Below, piece by piece: positions 52,440-63,851 of a stretch of DNA of 64,000 nucleotides. Position 1 is the stretch's first letter. Every line of letters starts with the position of its first letter. Origin of the DNA: Agrypnia vestita. Its lineage: Eukaryota; Arthropoda; Insecta; Trichoptera; Phryganeidae. The position numbers and the translations under genes are program-made. The DNA lies in the NCBI GenBank assembly GCA_016648135.1, contig JADDOH010023080.1:62001-126000 (forward strand), in the 5' to 3' direction. The notes beneath the pieces are model-generated. The model did no database searches. It was not told where the DNA came from and was given only the letters and a program-made list of their open reading frames with translations.

Positions 52440-52765
52440 TTTTTTTTTCATTACTTGCTTTGAAGCCGTAACGCGTTCATCGTTGAAGTCAGTGTTTTCT
52501 AAAAATTTTAAACCATTTTCAATTCAGCTGAGACCTTCTGTCGAGTTTGCCATTTCTGGTGGAACTGGGTCACTTTTATTCGCGTTTTTTTTTGTTCACG
52601 CCATTTTTATGAGCTCGCAGATTGTCATCTCCCGACCACGTCAATCCGACAGCTCTTTGACACCATCATCATCGACTTCCAAATCTAATTGCCTGGCAAG
52701 TTCTCGACAAATTCTTGCATCACATGAGCGACATAATCAGTTTTTTCCTTCTTGCTTTTAAGCAG
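52440..52765 (-). pseudogene. Tigger/pogo-type transposase C-terminus
   Basis: Minus strand: ELARQLDLEVDDDGVKELSD, then TICELIKM, and ENGLKFLENTDFNDERV. This is the order of the C-terminal blocks (VDxxDIxELL, LTxEELxEL, xxGLxxLExxDxNxER) of Tigger/jerky-type proteins. Several stops; no DDE core. Confidence 0.6.
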
Positions 52766-52806
52766 GAATGGAAAATGAAGACTTGCGTAACTCCGTGTTC
52801 GCCTAA

Positions 52807-52951
52807 GGCCCGGTTGTTTCAAGTTCGATCAAAGTAAGCGGTCGATAAAAGCATAGATTTTTACGAAAACGGATCGTCTGATTGGTGGAGAACGTAAAAA
52901 TCTATGCTTTAAGAGAACGCTTACTTTAATCCAACTTGAAACAACCGGCCC
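52807..52951. mobile_element. PIF/Harbinger MITE, group 4
   Basis: GGCCCGGTTGTTTCAAGTT...AACTTGAAACAACCGGCC(C), TAA at 52804-52806 and 52952-52954. Nearly palindromic, 145 bp, shares the CGATCAAAGTAAGCG subterminal block with 16995-18804. Confidence 0.88.
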
Positions 52952-52954
52952 TAA

Positions 52955-53730
52955 GTCGGGGTATTACTTGGAGTACCTACCCAACATTGCTCGGGATTAA
53001 AATGACTTTAAAATTTAAAAATGGCAGGGTGACTATATATTCCCCAATATCCTAGAGTGCAGTTGAACAAAATTTGGAATGGATAGCGTTCAATATAATA
53101 AACACTTTTATCAGAGCAGGGGCGTGCAGCCAGAACATTGCAAGCAATAGGTTGTAAGAAGACATATATTTTGAAAAAAATATACATACTTGACAATATT
53201 ATGATATACAAGCCATACAAAAATAATGATAATATAATTAATAACGACTCTTGCGTGTAACCTGAGCCGCTTGCTGATGGACGTGTCACACTCGGGCGCC
53301 CGGGTCTCGTTAGGGGCTAGTCATCATAACTTTTGTCATAATTTCAGCGAGTTTCGGACAGACAGCTTAAATAAGGATAGTTGATTGTATTCTGAATAAT
53401 CAAATATATAATTCTATATGTAACAATGTTCGTCATTAACGCTATCAGATGGCGTTGTTCTCACAGCCTTATCTCGTAGCCAAAACGCAGATAGCGCTGT
53501 TTACAGGTAACACAAGCCTACCTACGATTTCGCGATAACTGTATTTGTTGTGAAAGCTAAATATTAATTGGAAATTTGTGATAACCTGAAGCAAATTATG
53601 TAGAATTTCAGCGATGTGAGATAATAAGGCATTCGGGTTAATAGAAACGGTAAGTTTATTTGCATTTAAGATTTATTTCGCAATATTTTATTTTGTTGTG
53701 ACTAATAAATGTAACCGGCTACACATGGTA
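52955..53730. other. No recognisable gene
   Basis: Around 53120 a CAGGGGCGTGCAG fragment matches the hAT end at 54083; otherwise unassigned. Confidence 0.45.
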
Positions 53731-53734
53731 CTTA

Positions 53735-53915
53735 TTTGATACTTGCATCTGATTCTATCGATGATCGTTAACTGAGATATGACTGTTGTCTTGTACCGAT
53801 GGTTACTCATCTAATCAATTGCGAAAAATTATTTACCAATAATCAATAGAATCAGATACCGATCTCAGATAACGGTTAGCGTGTTACCGGTTAAAATACC
53901 ATCTCTAGTGCGATG
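53735..53915 (-). repeat. MITE-like repeat X, copy 2
   Basis: Minus strand ATGGTATTTTAACCGGTAAC, GTATCTGATTCTATTGATTA and further blocks match 33938-34092. Confidence 0.6.
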
Positions 53916-54082
53916 CCACTGCCGTTTAAATAAGGTCCTCGATTTCTGGAACTTTCCTGAAAATTCCGCGTGTTCTATCGGTTACTAGGTGTTTCCAATT
54001 TATTCTAAATCGTCAAGAGTGTAATCCTCAATTATGTGCAGTTCATCTTTCTTTTGAGCATTTTTTCCTCCCGTATATCCAT

Positions 54083-54313
54083 CAGGGGCGTGCAGTGGGA
54101 ACATCGCAGCATGACTTTTACGTAACCAATTATTCGGAAAAAAAAATAGGAATACAACATATATTTCGTAATATTTCTATCACAATGATTATCATAGTAT
54201 TCATATTTTGATATACCATAGTAATCTGTCGCATAAATATTTAATTTATATTTTTTTCCAAAATAAACGTTTACAAAAAAGTCACGCTTCTATGTTCCCA
54301 CTGCACGCGCCTG
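54083..54313. mobile_element. hAT MITE
   Basis: Perfect 8-bp duplication ATATCCAT (54075-54082, 54314-54321), termini CAGGGGCGTGCAGTGGGAAC and complement GTTCCCACTGCACGCGCCTG. Non-coding, 231 bp. Confidence 0.92.
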
Positions 54314-54664
54314 ATATCCATCGAGTTCATAGATAGAGATATCCAACTTTCTCGCGATTTGTGAAACGTGCATTCATCCAAGTATTGAGAGTCTGGACCC
54401 CTTGCGCCAGTCATGAAGTTCTTCATTGAAACGAATACTTCAATCCTCTATTATTCACGGTCTATAGGTACGCCGCGCCTTTTCCATTTTCCTTTCTAAA
54501 TTATCCAACTGCGTTCTTCAGCCATGCATTTTCCAGATGTAAGGAAGATTGTCGGATACATAACAGGCTCTGTACATAACCAACTTATTATTGCCGTGTT
54601 CGTCCCTGGATTTTGGAAACAGCTTGACTTTTAAAATACATTTCTCCCGGAACTGCGTTTTAAA

Positions 54665-54900
54665 TAATATTCAGATTGCAACAGAGCTAGTCCCCAACAT
54701 TTTATAGGTGGATCCCTGGCTTGAAAATGGGTCGAAAATGTCCAAGCAACCATGAATTAATATTAGTAGTTATGCAGATATGAAATATCAAAGTTTGCCA
54801 TGACTAATATAGATTTTGAAAAAATCATTCGCTTCAATGCAACTCAAATAAATTTATAAAATTGAAAATAGTTTTTAAAATAGAATAGTAAAAAATATTC
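54665..54900. repeat. FB-related repeat, one arm
   Basis: GCAACAGAGCTAGTCCCCAA, ATGGGTCGAAAATGTCCAAG and TATCAAAGTTTGCC resemble the FB subfamily at 41395 and 63852. Confidence 0.5.
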
Positions 54901-55320
54901 GTTTGCCCGAAATTTTCATGGGCGTAATACAATGCCCGCATGTGCGTTGGGAATCTGAGACAAAGTAGCAAAGGACTAGCATCGCAAAAGTCACCAGAAT
55001 ACTTTCTGTACTCTACGGATTATTGTCCATTCCTTGGTAGCTATTTTTTCATCAGACGAATATTTTTTACCCTCTGAAAATTCGTCAGTTGTATTATACA
55101 TTATCTCTTTCAACATTTTGTCACTGCAATTTCATCAATAAAATAGTGATATCCAAAGCTGTGAGGTAAGTGATTTTTAAATAATCTGTATGTTAGATTT
55201 TAACAGGTGCTGTGATATATTGATATATAATTATAATGTCATTCCACAAAGTTAAAGCCAATTCAATAAATAATGTGATGTATATTATTTTAATACTTCG
55301 TATATTGATTCTTAACAAAA
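54901..55320. other. No recognisable feature
   Basis: No gene or repeat I can name. Confidence 0.5.
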
Positions 55321-55617
55321 AAGTAACCCATAAAAACCAAGTTTTTACAATACTCCTTTTCTCATTTTCGGGTTTCGTGTCTACCATATGTGTCGGAATC
55401 TCCATACAACTTACTGAGTTGTATGAAAAAACCATTAAAAATTTGAAAAATCCAAAATTATACTATAATAATTTTTTTAACGAAAACTTGATAGATCTTC
55501 TTGACCGTCGCCACGAGAGAAAGTTTCAGCTCGATTGGATCACGGGAAAAGGGTTAAAAATCGATCCAAAGTTTTTTCGCCAGACAAGCAGACGCCACGA
55601 GTTAAAAGGAAGGAAGT
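55321..55617 (+). repeat. E-family repeat, copy 6
   Basis: GTAACCCATAAAAACCAAG ... TTAAAAGGAAGGAAGT; slightly shortened in the GACAAGCAAGC part. Confidence 0.8.
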
Positions 55618-56170
55618 AAAAAAAATAGCATTAATCGTGACCATAAATCCATAAATATAAGCGATAACGCATCTACCTTCGTTGTAATTGATATCATTCG
55701 AAAACAACCGATTTCCTAAAGATAACATAAAATAAATATCAATATGTAACAATTGTCTTTTATTAAAATATACACTTTTTTTAAATTATGCCATAATATT
55801 CACTTTTCAGATAAGCATTGCAAATATGAACTCTATCAGGCATTACTGACTCCATCACTTTTCATGTAATTTGTTACGTAAAAGTTAACCTGAATTCGGA
55901 TAGTTCAGTGATCCCAAGTTTTTTTTTGAGATTAGCGTGCAGAGCTCGACGGAGAAAGGTAAAGACCTCGCTACATTCAGCTCTGTATTCTTTACCAAGA
56001 AGTGGAGGAACTAAAGCGTGGCTTGACGAGAAAATATTTACACTCGCGGGTAAAGAAAAACCCACATTATAAACCATCGAGCGGCGGAACTAAGCGATAA
56101 AATGTCGAAACCTTACAGATTTGTGTGGTCTTATAAGTATACGCGCAATCAAAATCTTAACTTGTATTCG
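55618..56170. other. No recognisable feature
   Basis: No gene or repeat I can name; the 67-codon frame at 55874-56077 has no known domain. Confidence 0.45.
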
Positions 56171-56213
56171 CCCGTATTCCGAAAATAGCAATATCGCTTC
56201 ATCCCAACTTTTA

Positions 56214-57031
56214 GGGCCGGTCTTATAAACGAAAGACCAAATATCCGTTAGTATATCGACAATTAACGAACGGATTGCCATTCGTTAGTAAATATTACTG
56301 ACGATCGTCTTATAAAACTTTTTTGACCGTCTGTAAGTATCGCAATATCGTACTGCTCTCGCCTATGATTTTAGAGCTGTCAGAGGCGAATTATATCTCT
56401 TTTCTATGGAAACGTAACAAATCTTATATAAAAGCAACCTAAAATTTCTTGCTCGCGCACCTGTTTTTTGGGATAGGTACACCTCCCAAAAGAATACACT
56501 GACCTTCTTCATATAATCAATAACAAAATCTGCAGCAGCTAATAATATTGATCCAAGAGCATAGAATCTCAAAGCAGCAAGCAATTTTGTGGTTGGTGCG
56601 CCTTTTTACATTTTGCACAATATATTCTAGAAGCTCTTAAGCAGACCTTTTCGACAAGCGAAAACGGTAGATAAAATCTGCGTCATCTAAAATATTAATA
56701 TAATCCACTCGTATATTGAATACTCTTTGTCGTCGAGTTTGTTCTTCATCCGAAGAACTTGAATACAATTATAGCTCGATTTCGCTATATGAATACATGT
56801 TAAACGACAACAGACCTAACCTTAAAAAATAGTATGTCAATCTGTCATACTTCTGTCAATATCAACTAACCGACAGTAAACTGGTGGTTCGACTGTCGGT
56901 ATCGGTCGTCGGTAATAATTTTACTAAAATTTGACTAACGGATTGTTATAAGACGAAAAAAGTTACGTTTGTATCAAATTTTAGTTTATATGGTCTGAAA
57001 TTTGACTAAGGGGCGTTTATAAGACCGGCCC
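56214..57031. mobile_element. PIF/Harbinger element, group 3
   Basis: Termini GGGCCGGTCTTATAAACG...CGTTTATAAGACCGGCCC, TTA duplicated at 56211-56213 and 57032-57034. Contains a transposase fragment on the minus strand. Confidence 0.9.
56522..56605 (-). pseudogene. HARBI1-like transposase fragment
   Basis: KGAPTTKLLAALRFYALGSI then LLAAADFV, matching the conserved LxxLRFYAxGSxxxxxGDxxG block before the helix-turn-helix of HARBI1-type transposases. The neighbouring coding sequence is lost. Confidence 0.7.
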
Positions 57032-57744
57032 TTAATAGTCAGAAATAAAAATAAACGAGACGTAGGTATACGTCGGTGGTGTGGTCAGAGGGAGAAAGAA
57101 GTACATGACGGTTATCCGTCAAACGTCAATTATAAAAACAGTCCAACAATCGCCAGTATTCAGAAAATAGAAGAAGTACATGACGGTTATCCGTCAAACG
57201 TCAAATACTAAAACAGTCTAACAATATTTCTCTTTTCAATGGTCCAACGCGATATGAAAATTTTACTTTAATTTTACATCAGGACGCTGTGGGAGAAGAA
57301 ATCAATAAGTGCATATGAAATAATTATTTTTTCTATAAGCTTTGAATACAGCATTAGTACTTACTTTTATTGGCAGAGCGAAGCTGTCAGACCAGATCGG
57401 AGAAATCGGACATCGCAAATAAAGGTATTTACTTTGAGAAAGATACGTGAAAATATACAAATCTTCTTATTTAAGTACGACGAATACCGAACACCGACGC
57501 ATACTTACGTTTTGTTTATACAACTATTATGTGTTGGGATAAAGATTTTAGATTCCAATATTACTATTTTCGGAATACGAGCAATTACATCTGTTATGGA
57601 CGTGCGTAGTTACCAGATGCAAACATAATGAAGACAATCTATTTTGAAATCAATTAAAAAATTAAATTAAATTAAAGAAGTCGCAATACATTTATGTAAT
57701 TTTCTCTCTGTATTGTGAAGTGTGTCGCTGCAGTAATTGGACTT

Positions 57745-57835
57745 GTTACATTATGCCCCGCTACAGTGGGATCCGAAACGTCGGCCAGAAAGCCCGTGTT
57801 ATCTTTGCTTTTATGGGCTTCTAAATTATTAACAC
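57745..57835 (+). repeat. Hammerhead-like repeat, family B (5' part decayed)
   Basis: GTGGGATCC-GAAA-CGTC-GGCCAGAAA keeps the 3' half with palindromic ACGT and GGCC; the CTGATGA half is lost. Confidence 0.5.
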
Positions 57836-58091
57836 TTTAATTTAATAAATAAATATAAATAAACAAAGAAAACATAATAACAAAAGGAAAGTAAGATAAT
57901 AATAAAAAAAGATTTAAAAGATGTTAAAATGAATATGCATTAAACGCGGAAGAACTGGGATCCCTTACCTAACCAGTCGGGCAATATAGGCGACATTTCC
58001 CCCCCCGTCTTATCCATCCCCCCGATATATTTTGGTACAAATCTACATATTTATTTTCGTGCAACGCCGGGTACAAACAGATAGTGCATTC
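57836..58091. other. No recognisable feature
   Basis: AT-rich, then a C-run (57999-58022). Confidence 0.5.
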
Positions 58092-58094
58092 TAA

Positions 58095-58704
58095 GGCTCG
58101 GTTGCGCCAGCAGAAGTAAATTTGGTTCGAGTAACATTGACCCGAGTAACTTTTTTTACCCTCAGATCAGAGTAAACTCGATTTCGGGTTGCACAAACAG
58201 CTTTTTTACCGCTGTCAAACCAATCATAAGGCTAATAGGGTGCCAAGCGGAATAAACCTCAAATACCGCATTTGTCTATGGAATTTGATTTATTTCAGTT
58301 TTTCACCACTGGCAATACGTACTTTTGCGGTTCAAAACCAGTTCAAACAAACCACTTTATTCTATAAAACAAACCAAACAAACGTCAAACCATCGCTAAA
58401 ATAACGCGAAATTAAAAGATTCATTTTAATATTTACAAATTTCAATACGAAAATGACAGCGACAAAATTCAAATGACAAGTACCTATATGGATAAATGTC
58501 ACATTTTCAAATCAGCTGTGAGAGGACTTTGTTTTTACCTTTACCCATCTATCTTGGAGAGTAAAAAAAAGTTACTCAGATGTATGTACTTCGGCGAGTT
58601 AAATATTTTTACCATAGATGGCGCAACCCGTTTTAGTAAAAAACGTTACTCATGTAACTTTTTTACTAAAACTTTACCTTTACTTTAGATGGCGCAACCG
58701 GGCC
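58095..58704. mobile_element. PIF/Harbinger element, group 5
   Basis: Termini GGCTCGGTTGCGCCAGCAG / ...TGGCGCAACCGGGCC with TAA at 58092-58094 and 58705-58707; subterminal repeats of GAGTAAC/GTTACT type. No transposase text recognised inside. Confidence 0.85.
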
Positions 58705-58709
58705 TAAGT

Positions 58710-59165
58710 TTCAACTTGGACATAATGCGACGATTCATTATGAACTATTGGATTATGGGCAGACAATTACGACAGACACATATTGTTCTCAGCTAGATCG
58801 TATGAAATTTTACACCTGGACAGCGCTCGTCTACACGTTTCTAAAAGATCAATGGATTATCTAGGGAAGTTCTTCCTCACCCGCCGTCTTCTCCGAATAT
58901 TGCCCCAAGCGACCATCGTCTTTTTGGATCATTGCAAACATTTTTTTAGCGGAAAACGATATCAAACAAAAGCGTATATAAAGACGATCTTAAATTATTT
59001 ATTGCTTCGACAAATCAAATATTTTTTATCAGATCAAGAAACAATTGACAGATAGAGAATTAAGATAGAAAAAGATGGAAAATATATATTTTTTTAATTG
59101 ATTAAAATGATAAAAAGACTTATGGAATGACCTGGCATCGAAATACTATATTTTATTCAAAATTA
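58710..59165 (+). pseudogene. mariner transposase, C-terminal half
   Basis: HNATIHYELLDYGQTITTDT, then YCSQLDRMKF; after a frameshift LHLDSARLHVSKRSMDYL, which corresponds to the mariner DNARPH block with the second catalytic Asp kept and NARPH altered. KHFFSGKRYQTKAYI follows, and DGKYIF near the end. The third Asp region (SPDLAPxDxHLF) is degraded. Confidence 0.8.
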
Positions 59166-59810
59166 AATTTGCTACAGGTCGACCACAATTAAAAGACTAT
59201 TCCCTAGCTTTGTCCGGTAAGAAGAAAGCGGGGGAAAGTTGCTTGGCAAGCCCATATCACAAGCCTCAATATGATATTCCAAATAAATATATATTTTATA
59301 GTTTAAAAAAGGTTAATTACTTACTAGAAAAAACTTCTTTTGTGTTCATTTTTTGCATCGTAACAACACACATATTTTTTGCGCACATTCTTTTGAATGC
59401 GGTCTAGCTATAATAACATTTTATTTACCAGTACACAATAAATTATAATAATTTACAGATTCAGGGTTAAACTGAAGCAAAATATTTACGTAACCATTTT
59501 TGTAGACAATTCAATTAATTTTAATAAAAACACCATTTTAATACCGGTTATCTGAAGGTCAGTGTGTTTGTTGTAAATATCTCTGCGAAATGCTAGTTAT
59601 CAACTAGTTCTGATATTTTTGCCTATTCGGTCGGAAAATATCACGCAATGGACCAGAATTCCACGGCCAGATGAGTTACTTGAAAATACACCGCTTTGAG
59701 GAATTCCAGCAAATAAAATGATTGGCAAACGATCTCCGGCTGCACGTTGACACACTTGCGCGCTACCAAGATTGAAGTAATCGCACGTTTACATGCGAAC
59801 ATCGCGAATA
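59166..59810. other. No recognisable feature
   Basis: AT-rich; nothing I can support. Confidence 0.5.
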
Positions 59811-59813
59811 TAA

Positions 59814-60578
59814 AGCCATGTATTCATTAGGGGACAAATCGCGAAACATTCCGCTCGACATGTCGCATCAACCTCTACGCTCATGTTTCGGGGACAATGA
59901 CGCGGTCATTTGACGTGTACACACCGGGACTCACATATCTTGTCGCGGAAATGTCATTCGATGAGGTTATGGATGACAGCTGCGGTATCTCATTTGGCGA
60001 AAACGGGGTTCCGCGCAATTCGAAATGTTTTTTTGGGTCGCAATTTCAAATTAACGAGGTTTTACTGTAGTAAATTGAATATTATTAAAAACAAGGTCCT
60101 TTTTGCAAATAATTATTGTTTTCCAGACGTCGCGGAAATATATCGCCCTATGAGGTTATGGATGGATAGCCGCGTATCTGTTTATGTTAATGAGTTTATC
60201 GAAAAGTAAGAGGAGAAAAAAGAGGAGAATGCGAAATTATTTACTGCAAAGAGAAAGAAGGACGGACATTCTATGCGATCTTCGATCGATACAGCTCGAC
60301 GAGTTCGAGAACGATTTCGTTTCCCCGCATTGTCATCTTGACAGATACAGCGCATGCGTATTCACTTGTAAACATACCACGTGGTACTGACGCTCCGCGG
60401 AATGTTGCAGTGAGTACGCTCGGGTATCGTGCGCATGGCAACGTTGCCACGGCACGTAGAAATGCCGCGCTATGTTGTGCGCGAGGTCGCGGAACAGTGC
60501 ACGACGTTGCAACGTCACGTAGACTCTATGCCGCGCGTGCTGTTGAGGGACAATTTGTCCCCTAGTGAATACATGGCT
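59814..60578. mobile_element. PIF/Harbinger element, group 1, copy B
   Basis: Same termini as 21019-21766, TAA at 59811-59813 and 60579-60581. Differs by small indels (an extra AAGGTCCTTTTTGC at about 60092 and a 9-bp insertion at about 60216). The transposase N-terminal remnant is at 60184-60330. Confidence 0.92.
60184..60330 (+). pseudogene. Harbinger transposase N-terminal fragment, copy B
   Basis: RRMRNYLLQRERR then DLRSIQLDEFENDF, identical in meaning to 21384-21520 with a KKR insertion. The exon-like segment before it (VAEIYRPMRLWMDSRVSVYV) runs from a TTTTCCAG acceptor to an AAAGTAAG donor-like site. Confidence 0.5.
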
Positions 60579-60857
60579 TAACAGAGGCTGGATCGTGCAA
60601 CTCGTAACAACACACGATAGCAGATTTCATAACGTGGAACGGCATTGATAGTATTGGTGATAATCGCAACACAAACAAGAAAGTGATCGCGTTTTTCTTC
60701 ATATGCCGTATCCTATCGAAGTTGCAGTACGCCGATTCATCCTGCGCAAGATGCAAGATGTAAAAGTTGCAGCATGCTAATTTATCCGGCGTAAGATGTT
60801 TGATAAACAGAGCGCTGTGTCTGACATTTTTGTTTGTTATTTAATTTTTTTTTAAAT

Positions 60858-61135
60858 ATCCCATAAAAAACAAATTGTTATTTACTCCCTTTCTCATTGA
60901 AACAGGTTTTGCGCCTACTCCAGGCGTCGGGCTCAAAAATTAAACAATACATAAATCGTTAAAATTTCGAAAAATCCAAAATTATACTATAGTTATTAAA
61001 AAAATTATCGTCGTCACGAGTCTGCCTGCAAAGTTTCAGCTCGATTGGATCACGGGAAAAGGGTTAAAAATCGATCCAAAGGTTTTTTGGCAGACAAGCA
61101 GACAAGCAGACGCTACGAGTTAAAAGAAAGGGAGT
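60858..61135 (+). repeat. E-family repeat, copy 7
   Basis: TCCCATAAAAAACAAATTGT to TTAAAAGAAAGGGAGT, with a deletion of ~40 bp in the middle relative to copy 1. Confidence 0.8.
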
Positions 61136-61305
61136 AAAAATGTATAAACTTTCAATAGGAAATTATAATAAAGGGCCCTTAGACTGCAGCTCTCGTTTTG
61201 TCAAAAAAAAAAATTCGCCTGCTAAAAATATCATAAATCGAATTCATGGAAATGGACCTATTTTTTTTATTATTTATCTTCATTTTGATACATGTCATAG
61301 GAAAA

Positions 61306-61362
61306 GGAGCCGCTCATCTCACTAGGAAGAACCTGTGTCGAGATGAGCAGCTGTCATATAGT
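61306..61362. repeat. Short repeat, inverted copy of 19696-19765
   Basis: GGAGCCGCTCATCTCACTAG then GAGATGAGCAGCT. Confidence 0.5.
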
Positions 61363-61639
61363 AAGAATAAAATAATATAAATATAAAACAAAAAACTACA
61401 TAACTATAGAATTAATTAATTAATTGAGGATATAAATATAAAATGTGGATAGTAAAACAGTAGATATTTCATAATACAAAAGCAAATCTTATTGTCAGAC
61501 ATTTTTGGGGCAATTCATGATCAGCACTGATTAAGCAGTGAAAATTGAGAAATAAAAATAAAAATTGATCGTTTTATTTTTTCATCGTTTGAAATATATT
61601 TTCTTTTTTATACTTTCTAAGTTATTGTACGTCAAAGAC

Positions 61640-61835
61640 CTATCCCATGAAATGCATAACGGAATGTATAATGTATTATTTTCTGTGTGTAGTTTTCTGC
61701 GATATTCTGCCGTGTATATGTGACCTCTTTGGCCGACATTGCAAGGTACATCATCGGGGCATACAACTTCAGCCAGAAAATTCATAAAAACACTGCACAA
61801 TATCCCAGAAGACAGAAACCAGAAGATATAACGCA
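61640..61835. repeat. Inverted pair of family-B hammerhead-like repeats, decayed
   Basis: Left arm (minus) CCGATGATGTACCTTGCAAT..CGGCC, right arm AGCCAGAAAATTC...ATATCCCAGAAGAC; core bases are missing on both sides. Confidence 0.45.
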
Positions 61836-62720
61836 TTATACAAATACTTATATTATGCTTGCTCCAAATAATAAAAGAAATATTAGAAAAAAATGAAGAA
61901 TAATATTAAAAACATAAATTATGATCGATTTTTCAGAAAAAAAATTCGTGTGTTAAAGTTATCAATCCAATCGAATGTTTATTTTTTAAAAAGCGTATGT
62001 TTGGAATGATGAAAGTCAAAGTAAGCCATAATAATGCATAAAAACTTATTTACATTCAATGTTTTATTCCATTCCTTGTTTTATTATTGCTAAAAATATG
62101 TTGCATAATTGAAGCAAATTTCATTATTCATTACCAAATATATTCGTGTTCAAATTATTGTTAAAATTTTAAAACGCAGTAATCAAACTGTCAAAAATTA
62201 ATTCACTTGAAATTAGTGTTCCAGTTAATTATAAATAATGTATTGTCGACCATTTTGAATAGAGTACCAATCGTAAAGATGTTGAATTCAAAAGCTGACG
62301 AATGATTCGTTATTGAATTGAAAATTAGAACTGTTTATTGAATAACGATAGGTGCGTAATCGAAATGTCAAATAGGGGCTTCTCGTACATATTTCTGTAT
62401 TTCATGTTATTGTCGATGTTTTTTAAGAACGTTTTTGTTTATTATTATATGTATGATTAAGAGTGATATTCGAGAAATAATTTATTGCGAAAACGACGTA
62501 ATTGTCAGATATTCGTTTTCAAAACAAAAAAACACAATTATTCATTCGACGTTCAACGCGACTGTCAAAGTTGTATAGTTTCGAAATTTTTCGAACGGTT
62601 CCGGTTTTAGGCCGAAAATCAATAAAATATGAAAGTGGGTATATACTTGGACTTTCTTTGAGAATGCGCATGTTTTTACATCTCAATACTTTGAGCGTCA
62701 TAAATATACAATTTTGTCTT
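61836..62720. other. AT-rich sequence, nothing recognised
   Basis: No feature I can support; ORFs are short. Confidence 0.5.
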
Positions 62721-62724
62721 TATT

Positions 62725-62922
62725 TTAGTTTTCAAGTATAGCTTCTACCGCGCGTGCACGAGTCCACGCACATTTTTTTTCTAACTCCGGCCGTCTAGAC
62801 AGCAATAAGCCACGATATTCCCGGATTTTATCGACGCAGAATCGGCATTTCCTATCCCGGTTAAAGACTCGTGTGAAGAGCCGTTTTGCTTCGCGAAACA
62901 CGGGCGGCAGTCGCCGTTTCAA
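62725..62922 (-). other. Open frame of unknown origin in a GC-richer patch
   Basis: 65 codons, basic, with a CRFC motif (NRDRKCRFCVDKIREYRG). The patch 62740-63120 has balanced base composition unlike its AT-rich flanks and is open in three overlapping frames. It adjoins the Penelope-like unit at 63155 and could be part of an uncharacterised element. No family recognised. Confidence 0.3.
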
Positions 62923-63214
62923 TTACTCAGCTTTCCGCAGTTTCACAAGGGGACATTGCGCGAACGAGAAAAAGTGTATCCTTGGAAAAGCGACGCTTCT
63001 GCCGAATGATCGGTGTTGGCACAGCCGCTTGGCCGACGAACCGGTCCTACTTCGGCAAAACATTCGCAGAGACCTCGCGTTATTTCATTGACCCGCTAGG
63101 TCGAACTACAAGACGACACGTAGCGGTAGTCCAAATTAATTTAATCAAAATTATTTAACTGTAAACGGTTGCGGATATTTTATACGAACCGCGTGTTTTG
63201 TCCGAGAAACGATT

Positions 63215-63254
63215 CTCGACGTTTCGTTGAATGCTTATTCAACGTCGTCAGGAG
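63215..63254 (-). ncRNA. Hammerhead-like ribozyme with GUC cleavage triplet
   Basis: Minus strand: CTC, CTGACGA, C, stem II GTTGAAT-AAGC-ATTCAAC, GAA, palindromic stem III ACGT, C, GAG. Invariant bases present; stem I is 3 bp. The triplet before the predicted cut is GTC. Confidence 0.65.
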
Positions 63255-63515
63255 GACGACCTTTACCCGCGGAGGTATCCCGATTACAATAGAGATGACG
63301 GTTACAAACTATCAAGTATTTGGCGCCCTGTTGTTACGACATTGATTCAACCCTTGAGAGACGTCGCGGTAAAGTCCGCCGACGTAACTAGTACATATTG
63401 CACACTGGCGACCTCTATCGTAGAAGAAGTGAACACTCCACAACAAAGTGCACATAATTTGCGGCCTCGAAAACAGTAATCAGTCCGCCCTCTACCTTCG
63501 CGGGTAAAGGTCGTC

Positions 63516-63555
63516 CTCATGATGACGTTGAATAAGCATTCAACGAAATGTCGAG
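63516..63555 (+). ncRNA. Decayed hammerhead-like motif (partner of 63215-63254)
   Basis: CTC, ATGATGA (C3 changed to A), C, GTTGAAT-AAGC-ATTCAAC, GAA, ATGT, C, GAG. The core C3 mutation and loss of the stem III palindrome should inactivate it. Confidence 0.5.
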
Positions 63556-63851
63556 AATTATTTCTCGGAAAAACATACGGTTCGTATAAAATATCCGCAA
63601 CTATTTACAGTTAAATATGTCTAACGACCGTAATAACAACCTTAACTCTTTAATAATCAAAACTAATTAAGATATTTTATAGATGTCTCACACAGACGAA
63701 GCTAGTAGGTATGCAAGTCTTTTTGGGTGTCCGTTGGGCTTACAACTTATCGAATGGCTGGCTCAAGTGATCACTTTACACGATATAACGTTCACAAATT
63801 ACACCCACGATTGTAGACTAACACTTCTATCAAATTTTGGAAGTTATATGT

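Larger units (their letters stand above)
56171..57581. mobile_element. F-family element, copy 4, split by a Harbinger insertion
   Basis: Left end CCCGTATTCCGAAAATAGCA to CCCAACTTTTA, right end TTATGTGTTGGGATAAAGAT...TATTTTCGGAATACG. The Harbinger element 56214-57031 sits at the TTA that follows CCCAAC in the terminal repeat. Confidence 0.7.
63155..63614. mobile_element. Penelope-like terminal unit: inverted hammerhead-like pair
   Basis: ~120-bp inverted arms (TTAACTGTAAACGGTTGCGG...GACCTTTACCCGCG and complement CGCGGGTAAAGGTC...GCAACTATTTACAGTTAA). Each contains a hammerhead-like motif. The 220-bp centre has an open frame ending SAHNLRPRKQ before the right arm. Confidence 0.7.
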
